Below, piece by piece: positions 36,678 through 44,638 of a DNA stretch of 64,000 nucleotides. The DNA is from Candidatus Poribacteria bacterium (GTDB lineage Bacteria > Poribacteria > WGA-4E > UBA9662). Location: NCBI GenBank assembly GCA_002729015.1, contig PBVO01000126.1, forward strand, positions 42,866 to 106,865, given 5' to 3'. Position 1 is the first letter of the stretch. Each line of letters begins with the position of its first letter. Position numbers and translations under genes: made by a program. Under the pieces are notes generated by a model. It searched no databases. It was not told the origin of the DNA and worked only from the letters and a program-made list of their open reading frames with translations.

Positions 36678-36955
36678 TGAACACCCCTTGAGTACCAGTC
36701 TTCTGTTTTCCGTACTTAAGACTGTAACTACTACACAATTGAATTTTATTATAATAAGTTTAGGCCTAATTCAACTCAGTATTGGATGGAATTAGTCTTT
36801 AACAGGTGTGGATTAATTGGAAAAACTAACCTTGGTTGTTATGGTTTTCCGTGTTAGTCATAAAAATAAACATAATTTTTACTATAATCCAAAACTAAAC
36901 AAGGATTGATAATAGTTCATCCCACCAGAAACTGGAAATTCAACGACTAAAAATT

Positions 36956-37777
36956 TTATATTTGAGGAGTTCTCGGTATTGGCGTTTGTGGCGATACTAT
37001 CCTTCGACGTTCAGGTGTTAACCTATCCAGCAACTCGGGTGAAGGATGATAACCATGTCGAAAATTACCCCAAGATGGGCCATATCGGTAAACAATAACG
37101 CGACGTTGCCCTTCGTTAGTTCTATTGGCTGAACCATGAGTACAGCAATCAACAAAGAGTAATGCATCCCCGGCTTGCATGTGTATTTCAGTAGCAGCTC
37201 TCATCATAGACGGACACTCACCTTTTGCTCCCATGCTGAATTGACTAAAATCAGGATTGGCAAAATTACTTTTATGACTACCAGGTACAATGACTGTTCC
37301 TCCATCGCCTGGGCCAATATCTGTTAAAGCGATCAAGATATTTATTTGATTGCAATGAAATTTACCATTGATATAACGAAATTGGCACCGACTGATTCCA
37401 AGTTGTCCACCGTTATGTAACCCGATACCTTGTCCTGGTTGTCGAAAATTGAGTAAATTTTCATCAATAAACATTGGCCCATGCATTTCGTCGAACGAGC
37501 CTTCTCCTCCAATAAAAAACCTTGCTCGATCGAACCAAGATGGATGGTCGATCAATTTTTCGAATGGCTCCCCAGCTTCGTAAATCTGTTGATAGTTTAA
37601 ACCGTCGTTGTCTCCATAGGTATGTCCATGGATATAACCATACCACTGGCCAGGATTCAATGACGGAATACTATCTGCACACGAATTGAGTTCATCTATT
37701 TCACTCTCCGTTAAAGCGCCCTCAATATGTATGTATCCTTGTAAGTCAAAGAGGTAAATATCCATATCAGTGATCAT
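36956..37777 (-). CDS. PhyH-like protein, HxG variant
   Basis: A 273-residue protein starting 'MITDMDIYLFDLQGYIHIEG'. The first metal site is 'GIGLHNGGQLG', giving His121-x-Gly123 in place of HxD. The core strand 'GDGGTVIVPGSHKSNF', the distal His in 'DCCTHGSANRTNEGQRR' and the Arg pair are intact. Replacing Asp by Gly is the hallmark of WelO5-type Fe/2-oxoglutarate halogenases, where chloride occupies the vacated site; whether that applies here is open. It lies 70 bases downstream of a PHP phosphatase gene on the same strand. Confidence 0.87.
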   Translation of the reverse strand: MITDMDIYLFDLQGYIHIEGALTESEIDELNSCADSIPSLNPGQWYGYIHGHTYGDNDGLNYQQIYEAGEPFEKLIDHPSWFDRARFFIGGEGSFDEMHGPMFIDENLLNFRQPGQGIGLHNGGQLGISRCQFRYINGKFHCNQINILIALTDIGPGDGGTVIVPGSHKSNFANPDFSQFSMGAKGECPSMMRAATEIHMQAGDALLFVDCCTHGSANRTNEGQRRVIVYRYGPSWGNFRHGYHPSPELLDRLTPERRRIVSPQTPIPRTPQI

Positions 37778-37849
37778 ATATTCTCCACCTTCCTGATGTG
37801 TCTAATAATTAAATAAATTAGAATAGTTGACAGAATTAAGCTAAATAAT

Positions 37850-38671
37850 TTAAGCGACTAAATTTAAATTAATCTGGTCCAATTTAATATCTTTTCGCTG
37901 GCGATCAAGAAAAATGGATACCTGTTGGTAGCCGACCTGTGCCAGTATTTTCAGTCCTTTTTCAAACTGATCTCCGACTCTAGTCGGATCATGAGCATCA
38001 GCCCCGATTACAACTGGGATCTGTCGCTTTTTCATCTCTTCGAGCATAAACAATCCAGGATTCATTTCCGGTATCGATTTATACAAGCCCGAGGTATTGA
38101 GTTCCATAGCAGTTTCAGTTTTAGCGATTCTGTCTAGGACGGAGAGAATATGATCTTTCAATGGTTCTAAATCCCAATCATTTGGCGCTACATTTTTAAC
38201 TAAGTCAGGGTGAGATAAGGTGTCAAACAAACCAGTTTCGGCAGCTAATGCCAGATGATGAAAATATGTCTTCTGGAAATCTCTTATGTTACCTGTAAAA
38301 TAACGATCTTGATACTCCACTAGGTGAGGGTGGACCGAACCAAGCACATGATGTAACTCCGCTCGGTCGTGTAGATCTTCCAACCAAGACTCCATACCCG
38401 GAGCATAATCACTTTCCAATCCTAGACGGATGTCAATTCGACCTTCCCACTCTCTTCGAGCTAAGTCCACCATATCAATATAGTCTTCAAATTGTTGGAT
38501 AGTCATACGGACATTTGGTCCCCAATTTTCAACAGGATTGTGACAAGTAACTATGATACCTTTCAATCCTCGTTTTTCTGCTACCGCTGCATATTCTTGT
38601 GGTAAACCACGTGCATGCTGACAGAGAGGTGTATGCATGTGAGATTCGTATAGAATGGGTTTTGTTTTCAA
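37850..38671 (-). CDS. hisJ: PHP-family histidinol-phosphatase (HisJ/HisK type)
   Basis: A 273-residue PHP-domain phosphohydrolase. Metal ligands follow the family order: 'ESHMHTPLCQHARG' (His11, His13, His19), 'VTCHNP', 'LGLESDY' (Glu), 'LGSVHPH', 'DTLSHPDL' and 'VIGADAHDP'. The C-x-H-A-x-G start is typical of the Bacillus-type histidinol-phosphatase that performs the last-but-one step of histidine synthesis. hisB lies elsewhere in the window, so the pathway genes are scattered. The gene sits between two PhyH genes in the same direction; the gaps are 72 and about 250 bases. Another phosphoester substrate is possible. Confidence 0.78.
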   Translation of the reverse strand: MKTKPILYESHMHTPLCQHARGLPQEYAAVAEKRGLKGIIVTCHNPVENWGPNVRMTIQQFEDYIDMVDLARREWEGRIDIRLGLESDYAPGMESWLEDLHDRAELHHVLGSVHPHLVEYQDRYFTGNIRDFQKTYFHHLALAAETGLFDTLSHPDLVKNVAPNDWDLEPLKDHILSVLDRIAKTETAMELNTSGLYKSIPEMNPGLFMLEEMKKRQIPVVIGADAHDPTRVGDQFEKGLKILAQVGYQQVSIFLDRQRKDIKLDQINLNLVA

Positions 38672-38842
38672 TATTTATTCTCTCTGATACTTCTAAATTT
38701 TACGCTTAGCTCTGACTGCTTCTGATATCTTAGTCATTTCAACCTCAATAGTCTGGACCAATTTGTTCTAAGAGTCAATAGGAACAACTACATAAATTGA
38801 ATAATGTATACTGACCTATCTGGATCTGCAAGAAAAAGTAAA

Positions 38843-38906
38843 TTTCACCTCAAAACGAGTGAAAATCTAGTGAATAGGGTCAAATGCTGTAATTTTTGAG
38901 GTGAAA
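38843..38906 (-). terminator. Inverted repeat with 13-bp perfect arms, probable terminator
   Basis: TTTCACCTCAAAA (38843-38855) and TTTTGAGGTGAAA (38894-38906) are exact inverse complements around 38 bases. On the minus strand it begins 20 bases after the stop of the PhyH gene at 38926, and the second arm runs into TTTACTTTTTCTT. This placement fits a terminator separating that gene from the phosphatase gene. Confidence 0.5.
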
Positions 38907-38925
38907 AGGCTACGAACTATGCTAG

Positions 38926-39687
38926 TCATTGAAAAATTACTGGACTGTATTTCATATCTTCTAAATGTGAAATGTAATAATTATTAGTACTCCGAATTGG
39001 ATCGGCTCGTTCATCACGAAGGTGAACAGCAAAACTCCATCTTGATTTATCCGAAATATTTTCTTGACTGCCGTGGTATGTCAAACAATTATGAAGACTG
39101 ACACTACCCATCGGTAAAGGAACAGAAGTTTCTTCCCACTTTTCTTCTACTACTGTTTGTATACTTGTCCGAAGTGTGTCCTGGTCAGAACTAAAAAAAT
39201 CTCCCTTTCCTAAGAAACCCCATTTGTGAGAGCCAGGCACGAATTGAAGCGGTCCGGATTCTTCACTGACATCACTTAATGCAATCCAAGCAGTGAAGAG
39301 TCCTTCACTTTTCTGCCAAAATTGCCAGTATTGACGATCTTGATGCCAGCCAACACGACCTGAACTTCCTGATCTAGGTGGTTTAATGAGTAATTGGCTA
39401 GCCCACACTTGTACCATTTTAGATCCTGTTATATTGGCAATACTTTCGCCAAGTTTAGAATCAACGAGCATCGTATAAAGAGCGTGGTTGGCTAAGTGAG
39501 CATCGTTAATTTTGCACAACTTGGTATGATCGAAACCAGGGTGAGAGGAAGGTTGAGACCCAGTGTCGAAGATTCCATCTCTTACAGCCAACATACCTTT
39601 TCGTGCGTCCTCGATAAATTTCCGGCCGATGGCTGAACCCGGCAACACACAAAAACCCCGTTTAGCATATTGTTCAGTTAAAGTCAT
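38926..39687 (-). CDS. Phytanoyl-CoA dioxygenase family protein (PhyH), canonical HxD type
   Basis: A 253-residue Fe(II)/2-oxoglutarate dioxygenase with H115-Q-D117 in 'RVGWHQDRQYWQFW', the core 'ESGPLQFVPGSHKWGF' and the distal His in 'HNCLTYHGSQENISDKSRW', in which a single Arg follows. The W-H-Q-D-x-x-Y-W pattern resembles EctD-like and other small-molecule PhyH members. Substrate unknown. It is divergent from the uridine kinase gene and probably ends at the inverted repeat at 38843. Confidence 0.88.
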   Translation of the reverse strand: MTLTEQYAKRGFCVLPGSAIGRKFIEDARKGMLAVRDGIFDTGSQPSSHPGFDHTKLCKINDAHLANHALYTMLVDSKLGESIANITGSKMVQVWASQLLIKPPRSGSSGRVGWHQDRQYWQFWQKSEGLFTAWIALSDVSEESGPLQFVPGSHKWGFLGKGDFFSSDQDTLRTSIQTVVEEKWEETSVPLPMGSVSLHNCLTYHGSQENISDKSRWSFAVHLRDERADPIRSTNNYYISHLEDMKYSPVIFQ

Positions 39688-39871
39688 AGTATCGAATTAG
39701 AAATCATGTACCTTTCTAACTTGTGGTATATCAGTCTAAGCAATTTACTCCATTTTTCTGACCCTATACTATATCAAATTGAATAATTTTGCTAATTAGC
39801 TTAGAATGCTAGATGATAGGTAGTACTATTCCATCTCTGTAAAAATACGTGTTAGTAATGGCGAGCAATTC

Positions 39872-40498
39872 ATGATTAAGCCTTTCTTCATTGGTCTAGC
39901 TGGTGGGAGTGGGAGTGGTAAGAGTACATTAGCTAAGTCTTTGAATTCCCATTTGGGCACTAACCAAACCAGTATGTTTTGTCTAGACTGGTATTACCAT
40001 GACATCTGTAAACAACCAAAATTGGATGATGGATCAATTAACTTTGATCATCCCTCTGCACTAGACCAATATTTATTGATTAATCATCTACAGCAGTTGA
40101 AAAAAGGGCGAAATGTGAATGCACCTATCTACAATTTGGCAACTCATCGCCGGTCAAAATCAACCAGAAAAATCGTAAATAGGCCAACGATTTTCATCGA
40201 GGGGTTACATACGCTCGTTTTGAGTGAAGTTCGCCAGATGCTCGACTTGAAGATTTTTATCGATTTATCAGATGATATTCGTTTTATACGTCGTTTATTA
40301 CGAGATAAATCTGAACGAAAACGGAGCCTACAAACCGTGATCAATCAGTACCTTGCTACAACGCGACCAATGTACATAGAATGGGTCTTACCTAGTCGTC
40401 GATTCGCTGATGTGGTCCTTTCAGCAGAAAATTCGGTCTCAGAAATGAAGCAAACGGTGCTGAGCCAAATACAAGCTACAAGCAAGACTAGAAACTAA
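39872..40498 (+). CDS. udk: Uridine kinase
   Basis: The 208-residue protein has a Walker A motif 'GGSGSGKST' (residues 11-19) and 'FCLDWYYHD' with the base-binding Asp/Tyr. 'INFDHPSALD', 'APIYNLATHRRS' and 'IFIEGLHTL' make up the substrate site and Walker B of the Udk family, and 'RDKSERKRSLQTVINQYLAT' is the lid. It phosphorylates uridine and cytidine for pyrimidine salvage in the cytosol. The ATG at 39872 keeps the full fold. Single gene on the plus strand between two minus-strand units. Confidence 0.9.
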   Translation: MIKPFFIGLAGGSGSGKSTLAKSLNSHLGTNQTSMFCLDWYYHDICKQPKLDDGSINFDHPSALDQYLLINHLQQLKKGRNVNAPIYNLATHRRSKSTRKIVNRPTIFIEGLHTLVLSEVRQMLDLKIFIDLSDDIRFIRRLLRDKSERKRSLQTVINQYLATTRPMYIEWVLPSRRFADVVLSAENSVSEMKQTVLSQIQATSKTRN

Positions 40499-40731
40499 AA
40501 TAAGAGTAGTTCATTAAGGTATTTGAATATTTATAACAGTCATTTTTTGAGTCAATCTATTACTATTGACTCGGTATTCATTATTGAAGAGTTTACATTG
40601 GCTGTTGTGTTATGTGATGCAGCATTTCATTCAAATAATATCGATTCTCATTTCAACTTGTATCTGGCTAACTTACGATCTCTCTTTGGTATCTATAAGA
40701 TACTGAAATTTAGCCCAATGGCCATATTGTT

Positions 40732-41757
40732 TTAGTTAATAACCTCAGTTATACCATTAACACGCACATCTGGTAGTAGGCATTTTACGTATCGACCATT
40801 GTCATTAAAATCTATTGGGATTTTTGTTCGACAAAGATCGGTTTCCCGACTACATCGACCGACATACTTACAACCTCCACTTTGTATGCTATCAGTATCA
40901 ATAGATTCGAGACGGATCAGTTCATTCCACTTTTTATCAGGATCTGGAGTGGGAATAGATTGTTTCAGATTTTGTGTATATGGATGTTGGGGATCGCCTA
41001 ATACTTGCTCAACAGAACCAGATTCTATAATCCATCCGGATAGCATAACGGCAATTCGGTCTGCGGCATAGTAAGCTGTCGCTAAATCGTGCGTGATATA
41101 CAAAATGGTAACACCTTTTTTATCCCGAAGTTCTCTAAATAGATTAACAATCGACATTCGCAGTGAAGCGTCAACCATAGAAACAGGTTCATCGGCTACT
41201 AATAATGTAGGGTTAGTAATCAATGCTCTAGCAATCGATACCCGTTGAGCTTGGCCGCCTGATAACTCGTTTGGATATCTCCCGCTAATTTCTGCTAAGG
41301 AGAGACCAACAGAATTGAGGACTTCACTAACGTAGGAATGTAGTCGAATCTTGTCAACTATATGATAGTTCAGAGCTGTTTCAAATAGATAAGTTTCTAT
41401 CTTTTTTAGGGGACTAAAAGTCGCGAAAGGGTTCTGAAAAATAGGCTGGACTTGCCTGAAATACCAAGACTTTTTCTCCCGTTGGCTTAACTTAGTAATG
41501 TCTCGTCCTTGATAAAGAATTGTTCCGCTGGTAGGCTCTACTAATCCTAAAATCATACGAGCGATAGTAGTTTTCCCACTACCGCTCTCACCAGCTAGAA
41601 CAAAAATTTCTGGTTTGTCGGATCGAATTGAAAAATTAGCCCCATCAACGGCTGTTAATTCAACGCTAGAAAGCCCTTGCTGGATTTTGAAAATCTTAGT
41701 TAATTTGTCAACCGATAATAATATTGAAGACTTCGAGTGGCTATCGTTGAGAGTCAT
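40732..41757 (-). CDS. Peptide ABC transporter ATPase, DppF/OppF type
   Basis: The 341-residue protein has Walker A 'GESGSGKTT' (56-64), ABC signature 'LSGGQAQRVSIARAL', Walker B 'TLLVADEPVS' and the H-loop 'LYITHDLAT'. The C-terminus carries the oligopeptide-transporter extension with spaced Cys ('GGCKYVGRCS', 'DLCRTK') that binds an Fe-S cluster in some members. It is the last gene of a five-gene Dpp/Opp operon; its start overlaps the preceding ATPase gene by 17 bases. Walker B ends VS(M)VD in place of the more common TSALD. Confidence 0.9.
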   Translation of the reverse strand: MTLNDSHSKSSILLSVDKLTKIFKIQQGLSSVELTAVDGANFSIRSDKPEIFVLAGESGSGKTTIARMILGLVEPTSGTILYQGRDITKLSQREKKSWYFRQVQPIFQNPFATFSPLKKIETYLFETALNYHIVDKIRLHSYVSEVLNSVGLSLAEISGRYPNELSGGQAQRVSIARALITNPTLLVADEPVSMVDASLRMSIVNLFRELRDKKGVTILYITHDLATAYYAADRIAVMLSGWIIESGSVEQVLGDPQHPYTQNLKQSIPTPDPDKKWNELIRLESIDTDSIQSGGCKYVGRCSRETDLCRTKIPIDFNDNGRYVKCLLPDVRVNGITEVIN

Positions 41758-42745
41758 ATTGGATTTTGTCTTCCGCTAAGAAACAAGCTACCTCTTGCCC
41801 ATTTCCCATCGCAATTAAAGGTGGGACCTCTTCCTTACATTTATCCTGAACGTGGGGGCAACGGGGATGGAATCGACAACCAGTAGGAGGTTGGTCAAGT
41901 GCCGGTGGCCTGCCAGGAATACTGATCCTCTCCGACCTATCACCGAGCCGAGGTAAGGATTCTATCAAGTATTGGGTATAAGGATGTTTGGGTTTTTTGA
42001 AAACAGATTTGGCATCGCCAATTTCAACGAGCTTTCCAGCATACAAAATGGCAATTCGGTCTGCTAAATTAGCATGTACCCCCATGTCGTGAGAAACCAA
42101 CACTAGCGTGTTCCCCTCACGTTGTTGTATTTCTTTTAATAATTGGACCACACCACGTTGGACCAGAACATCTAATGCGGTGGTTGGTTCGTCGGCGAAT
42201 ACCAGTTTGGGTGAAAGTACGGTGGCCAAAGCAATGGTTACTCTTTGCCTCATTCCTCCTGATAATTGATGCGGGTAAACGTTCATGATGTCCGACGATA
42301 ACCCCAACTGATTTAGATAATCTTGGGCGAGCCTCTTAGTGGCGTTCTTATTGATTTTTTTGTGGGTAGATATGAAATCGTGAAATGTATCGACGATTTT
42401 TCGTACAGGGTTTAGAACTTGCATTGACCCTTGCGGGATATAAGATATTAGGGACCAGCGAATTTTTCTCAAATTGTCAGCAGACGTCGAAGACAGATCG
42501 AATTTTTGCTGTGAAAAATTGTATTGTATATTTCCTTCGATAATACGCAGTGGCGGCTCAACTGAACCCAGAAGGGTTTTTAGTAGAGTTGATTTTCCGC
42601 AGCCAGATTCGCCAGCAATGCTTAGAATTTCTCCCTCTTTTATCTGAAGACTAATACCATCAACAGCTTTAACTGTTCGTTGGACCCCGTATGATTGAGT
42701 AATATAGTGGGCCTGAAGATCCTTGGCTTCTATTAAAACTGACAT
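41741..42745 (-). CDS. Peptide ABC transporter ATPase, DppD/OppD type
   Basis: The 334-residue protein has Walker A 'GESGCGKST' (45-53), signature 'LSGGMRQRVTIALA', Walker B 'LVFADEPTTALD' and H-loop 'LVSHDMG'. The C-terminal oligo_HPY region 'GCRFHPRCPHVQDKC' holds the family's Cys motif. It pairs with the DppF-type subunit encoded next, overlapping by 17 bases, to power import through the two permeases upstream. Cytosolic face of the inner membrane. Confidence 0.92.
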   Translation of the reverse strand: MSVLIEAKDLQAHYITQSYGVQRTVKAVDGISLQIKEGEILSIAGESGCGKSTLLKTLLGSVEPPLRIIEGNIQYNFSQQKFDLSSTSADNLRKIRWSLISYIPQGSMQVLNPVRKIVDTFHDFISTHKKINKNATKRLAQDYLNQLGLSSDIMNVYPHQLSGGMRQRVTIALATVLSPKLVFADEPTTALDVLVQRGVVQLLKEIQQREGNTLVLVSHDMGVHANLADRIAILYAGKLVEIGDAKSVFKKPKHPYTQYLIESLPRLGDRSERISIPGRPPALDQPPTGCRFHPRCPHVQDKCKEEVPPLIAMGNGQEVACFLAEDKIQYDSQR

Positions 42746-42757
42746 TAATATCCCTTG

Positions 42758-43615
42758 TTAATTTACTCCTAGTCGCTTGAGTCGTGTCCGGGGATCTAGA
42801 TATTCGCTTAGGCTCTCTGAAATTAAATAAAAGGCAACGACGATAAATATTGAACTGATGACTGGGGCCGCCAATACCCATAGTCTCTGAGATAATAGCG
42901 CTTGATAGTAGTTGCCCCAATAAATCATGGTTCCAATGGTAGGCCTAGTTAGGTCACACAAACCGAGGATCGCTAAGGTAATTTCCATTCCGATAGCCCA
43001 CAGGAAACCACTAACGGCATCAGCCAACAGATAGGGAATGAAAAAAGGAAAGTGTTCTTTCAATATAACAGAAAAAGTGTTCATACCTGAAAAGACAGCT
43101 GTGTGAGTAAACTCCCGTTCACGCAAAGTCAATATTTGAGATCGATACCTCTTGGACGGCCAAAAAATATCCAGAAAGCCAAGAAGAATAGCTAAACCCC
43201 ACACCCCTAGTCCTCCCTTTATGATTACAGAGATTAAAATTAGTAGCGGCAAACGAGGAATCACAATAAAACTGTCAACGATAGACTGTAATACCCTATC
43301 GATAACACCACCCAAATAACCAGATAATGAGCCAATTAGAACCGCCATAGATCTGCCAATCAAGACGGCTAAGCCCGCAATAATAAGCGAATTGCGAATA
43401 GAAAAGGTTAGTAACCAGAAAACATCCTGACCCAAAGCAGTAGTTCCCAAGAGATGCTCGAGCGAAGGTGCAAGATTTTTTGGCGTCACACGACGCTCAC
43501 TAGCTTCATAAGGTGAAACAAAAGACAGTAAAACTAGCAACAGGATGCCAATTAAAATTGTAATGCCAATACGGAATGCAAGATGAAATTTAAAAAGCTC
43601 AGTGATTATTTTCAT
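42758..43615 (-). CDS. Peptide ABC transporter permease, DppC/OppC type
   Basis: The 285-residue permease has an N-terminal helix, then 'LAPSLEHLLGTTALGQDVFW', the DppC motif (H-x-L-G-T-D-x-x-G-R-D equivalent), five further membrane segments, and the cytoplasmic EAA-like loop around 'REREFTHTAVFSGMNTFSVI'. In most members the first motif reads G-T-D-x-x-G-R-D; here it is G-T-T-A-L-G-Q-D. The gene lies between the DppB and DppD genes with gaps of 12-21 bases. Confidence 0.9.
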   Translation of the reverse strand: MKIITELFKFHLAFRIGITILIGILLLVLLSFVSPYEASERRVTPKNLAPSLEHLLGTTALGQDVFWLLTFSIRNSLIIAGLAVLIGRSMAVLIGSLSGYLGGVIDRVLQSIVDSFIVIPRLPLLILISVIIKGGLGVWGLAILLGFLDIFWPSKRYRSQILTLREREFTHTAVFSGMNTFSVILKEHFPFFIPYLLADAVSGFLWAIGMEITLAILGLCDLTRPTIGTMIYWGNYYQALLSQRLWVLAAPVISSIFIVVAFYLISESLSEYLDPRTRLKRLGVN

Positions 43616-43636
43616 TTGGTATATGAGGTTGAGTAA

Positions 43637-44629
43637 CTATTTGTAACGAACCCTTGGATCTAAAAAAGGATAACTCAAGTCAACCAGTAGAGCTGCAGTA
43701 GCAATACCAACAATTGAAAAAATAGTTATACCTAGAATTAAATTAAAATCTGCTTGAAAGACTCCCATATACAGGGAATATCCAATCCCAGGGTAACTAA
43801 AAACAATCTCGATGATCAATGCACCACCAAAGACAGATCCCAGAGAAAGCCCTAAATCAGTTATCTGAGGTAGCATGGTATTCCTTGTGATGTAAAAAAG
43901 GACGATTCTCCACTTTTCCAAACCTGCAGTTTCGGCGTATTTGACGTAATCGCTGCCAATAACGGTAGTGGTTAAGGCCTTAGCCATGATAAATCGAAAT
44001 GCAGTTGAGAGGAAAATCAATGAAGTAGCAGGTAATAGACTGTGCTCAAAAATACTGCTGATATATGCCCAACTTAATGCGGGTTTTCCTGAGGCTCCAC
44101 CTACTAGTGGAAAAATAGGAAAATAGTAAGAAAAAATCATTACTAAAATCAGGGCTAGTATGTAATGCGGAATAGGATAAATTGAGATAAATACCTTGTC
44201 AATAATTTGCCACTTTACACTTGACGGAGAGTAACCAGCCAAAGTACCAAGAATTACACCAAGTAACCAAGAGATCAAAGTAGAAGTCGTCAGTAATCCC
44301 ACTGTCCACGGTAATCCTTTAGCAATAATTTCAGTAACTGGTGTAGGAAAAGAACTTAGCGATGGGCCAAGGTCTCCTCTTACTAACCGTTTCCAAAAGT
44401 TGATATACTGGTCTAGTTGGGTTCCACCTAAACCGTATAGATCAGCTAAAACTTCCTTTAGATTTTCTACAGCTCTAGGATCTAGTGTCTGCAAACTACC
44501 CAAAGAACTAAGAGTCCTTTCAACTGGATCACCAGGAATCATTCTGGGAATAATGAAAGTAACAGTGATACCAATGAAGATTGTAATACCCCATTGACTA
44601 ATTCGAGGTATCAAATAACTCTTGAACAT
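43637..44629 (-). CDS. Peptide ABC transporter permease, DppB/OppB type
   Basis: The 330-residue protein starts with the typical helix 'RISQWGITIFIGITVTFII', followed by 'RMIPGDPVERTL' (the DppB P-G-D-P motif). A long periplasmic loop and five further membrane spans precede the EAA loop 'GSDYVKYAETAGLEKWRIVL'. It forms the inner-membrane channel with the DppC-type partner. Its start is nine bases after the binding-protein stop, so the operon is compact. Confidence 0.92.
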   Translation of the reverse strand: MFKSYLIPRISQWGITIFIGITVTFIIPRMIPGDPVERTLSSLGSLQTLDPRAVENLKEVLADLYGLGGTQLDQYINFWKRLVRGDLGPSLSSFPTPVTEIIAKGLPWTVGLLTTSTLISWLLGVILGTLAGYSPSSVKWQIIDKVFISIYPIPHYILALILVMIFSYYFPIFPLVGGASGKPALSWAYISSIFEHSLLPATSLIFLSTAFRFIMAKALTTTVIGSDYVKYAETAGLEKWRIVLFYITRNTMLPQITDLGLSLGSVFGGALIIEIVFSYPGIGYSLYMGVFQADFNLILGITIFSIVGIATAALLVDLSYPFLDPRVRYK

Positions 44630-44638
44630 ATTTGCAGG

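Noticed and set aside
40523..40735. 70-codon TTG frame after uridine kinase
   Set aside because: No ribosome site, no domain, and it overlaps the end of the convergent ATPase gene.
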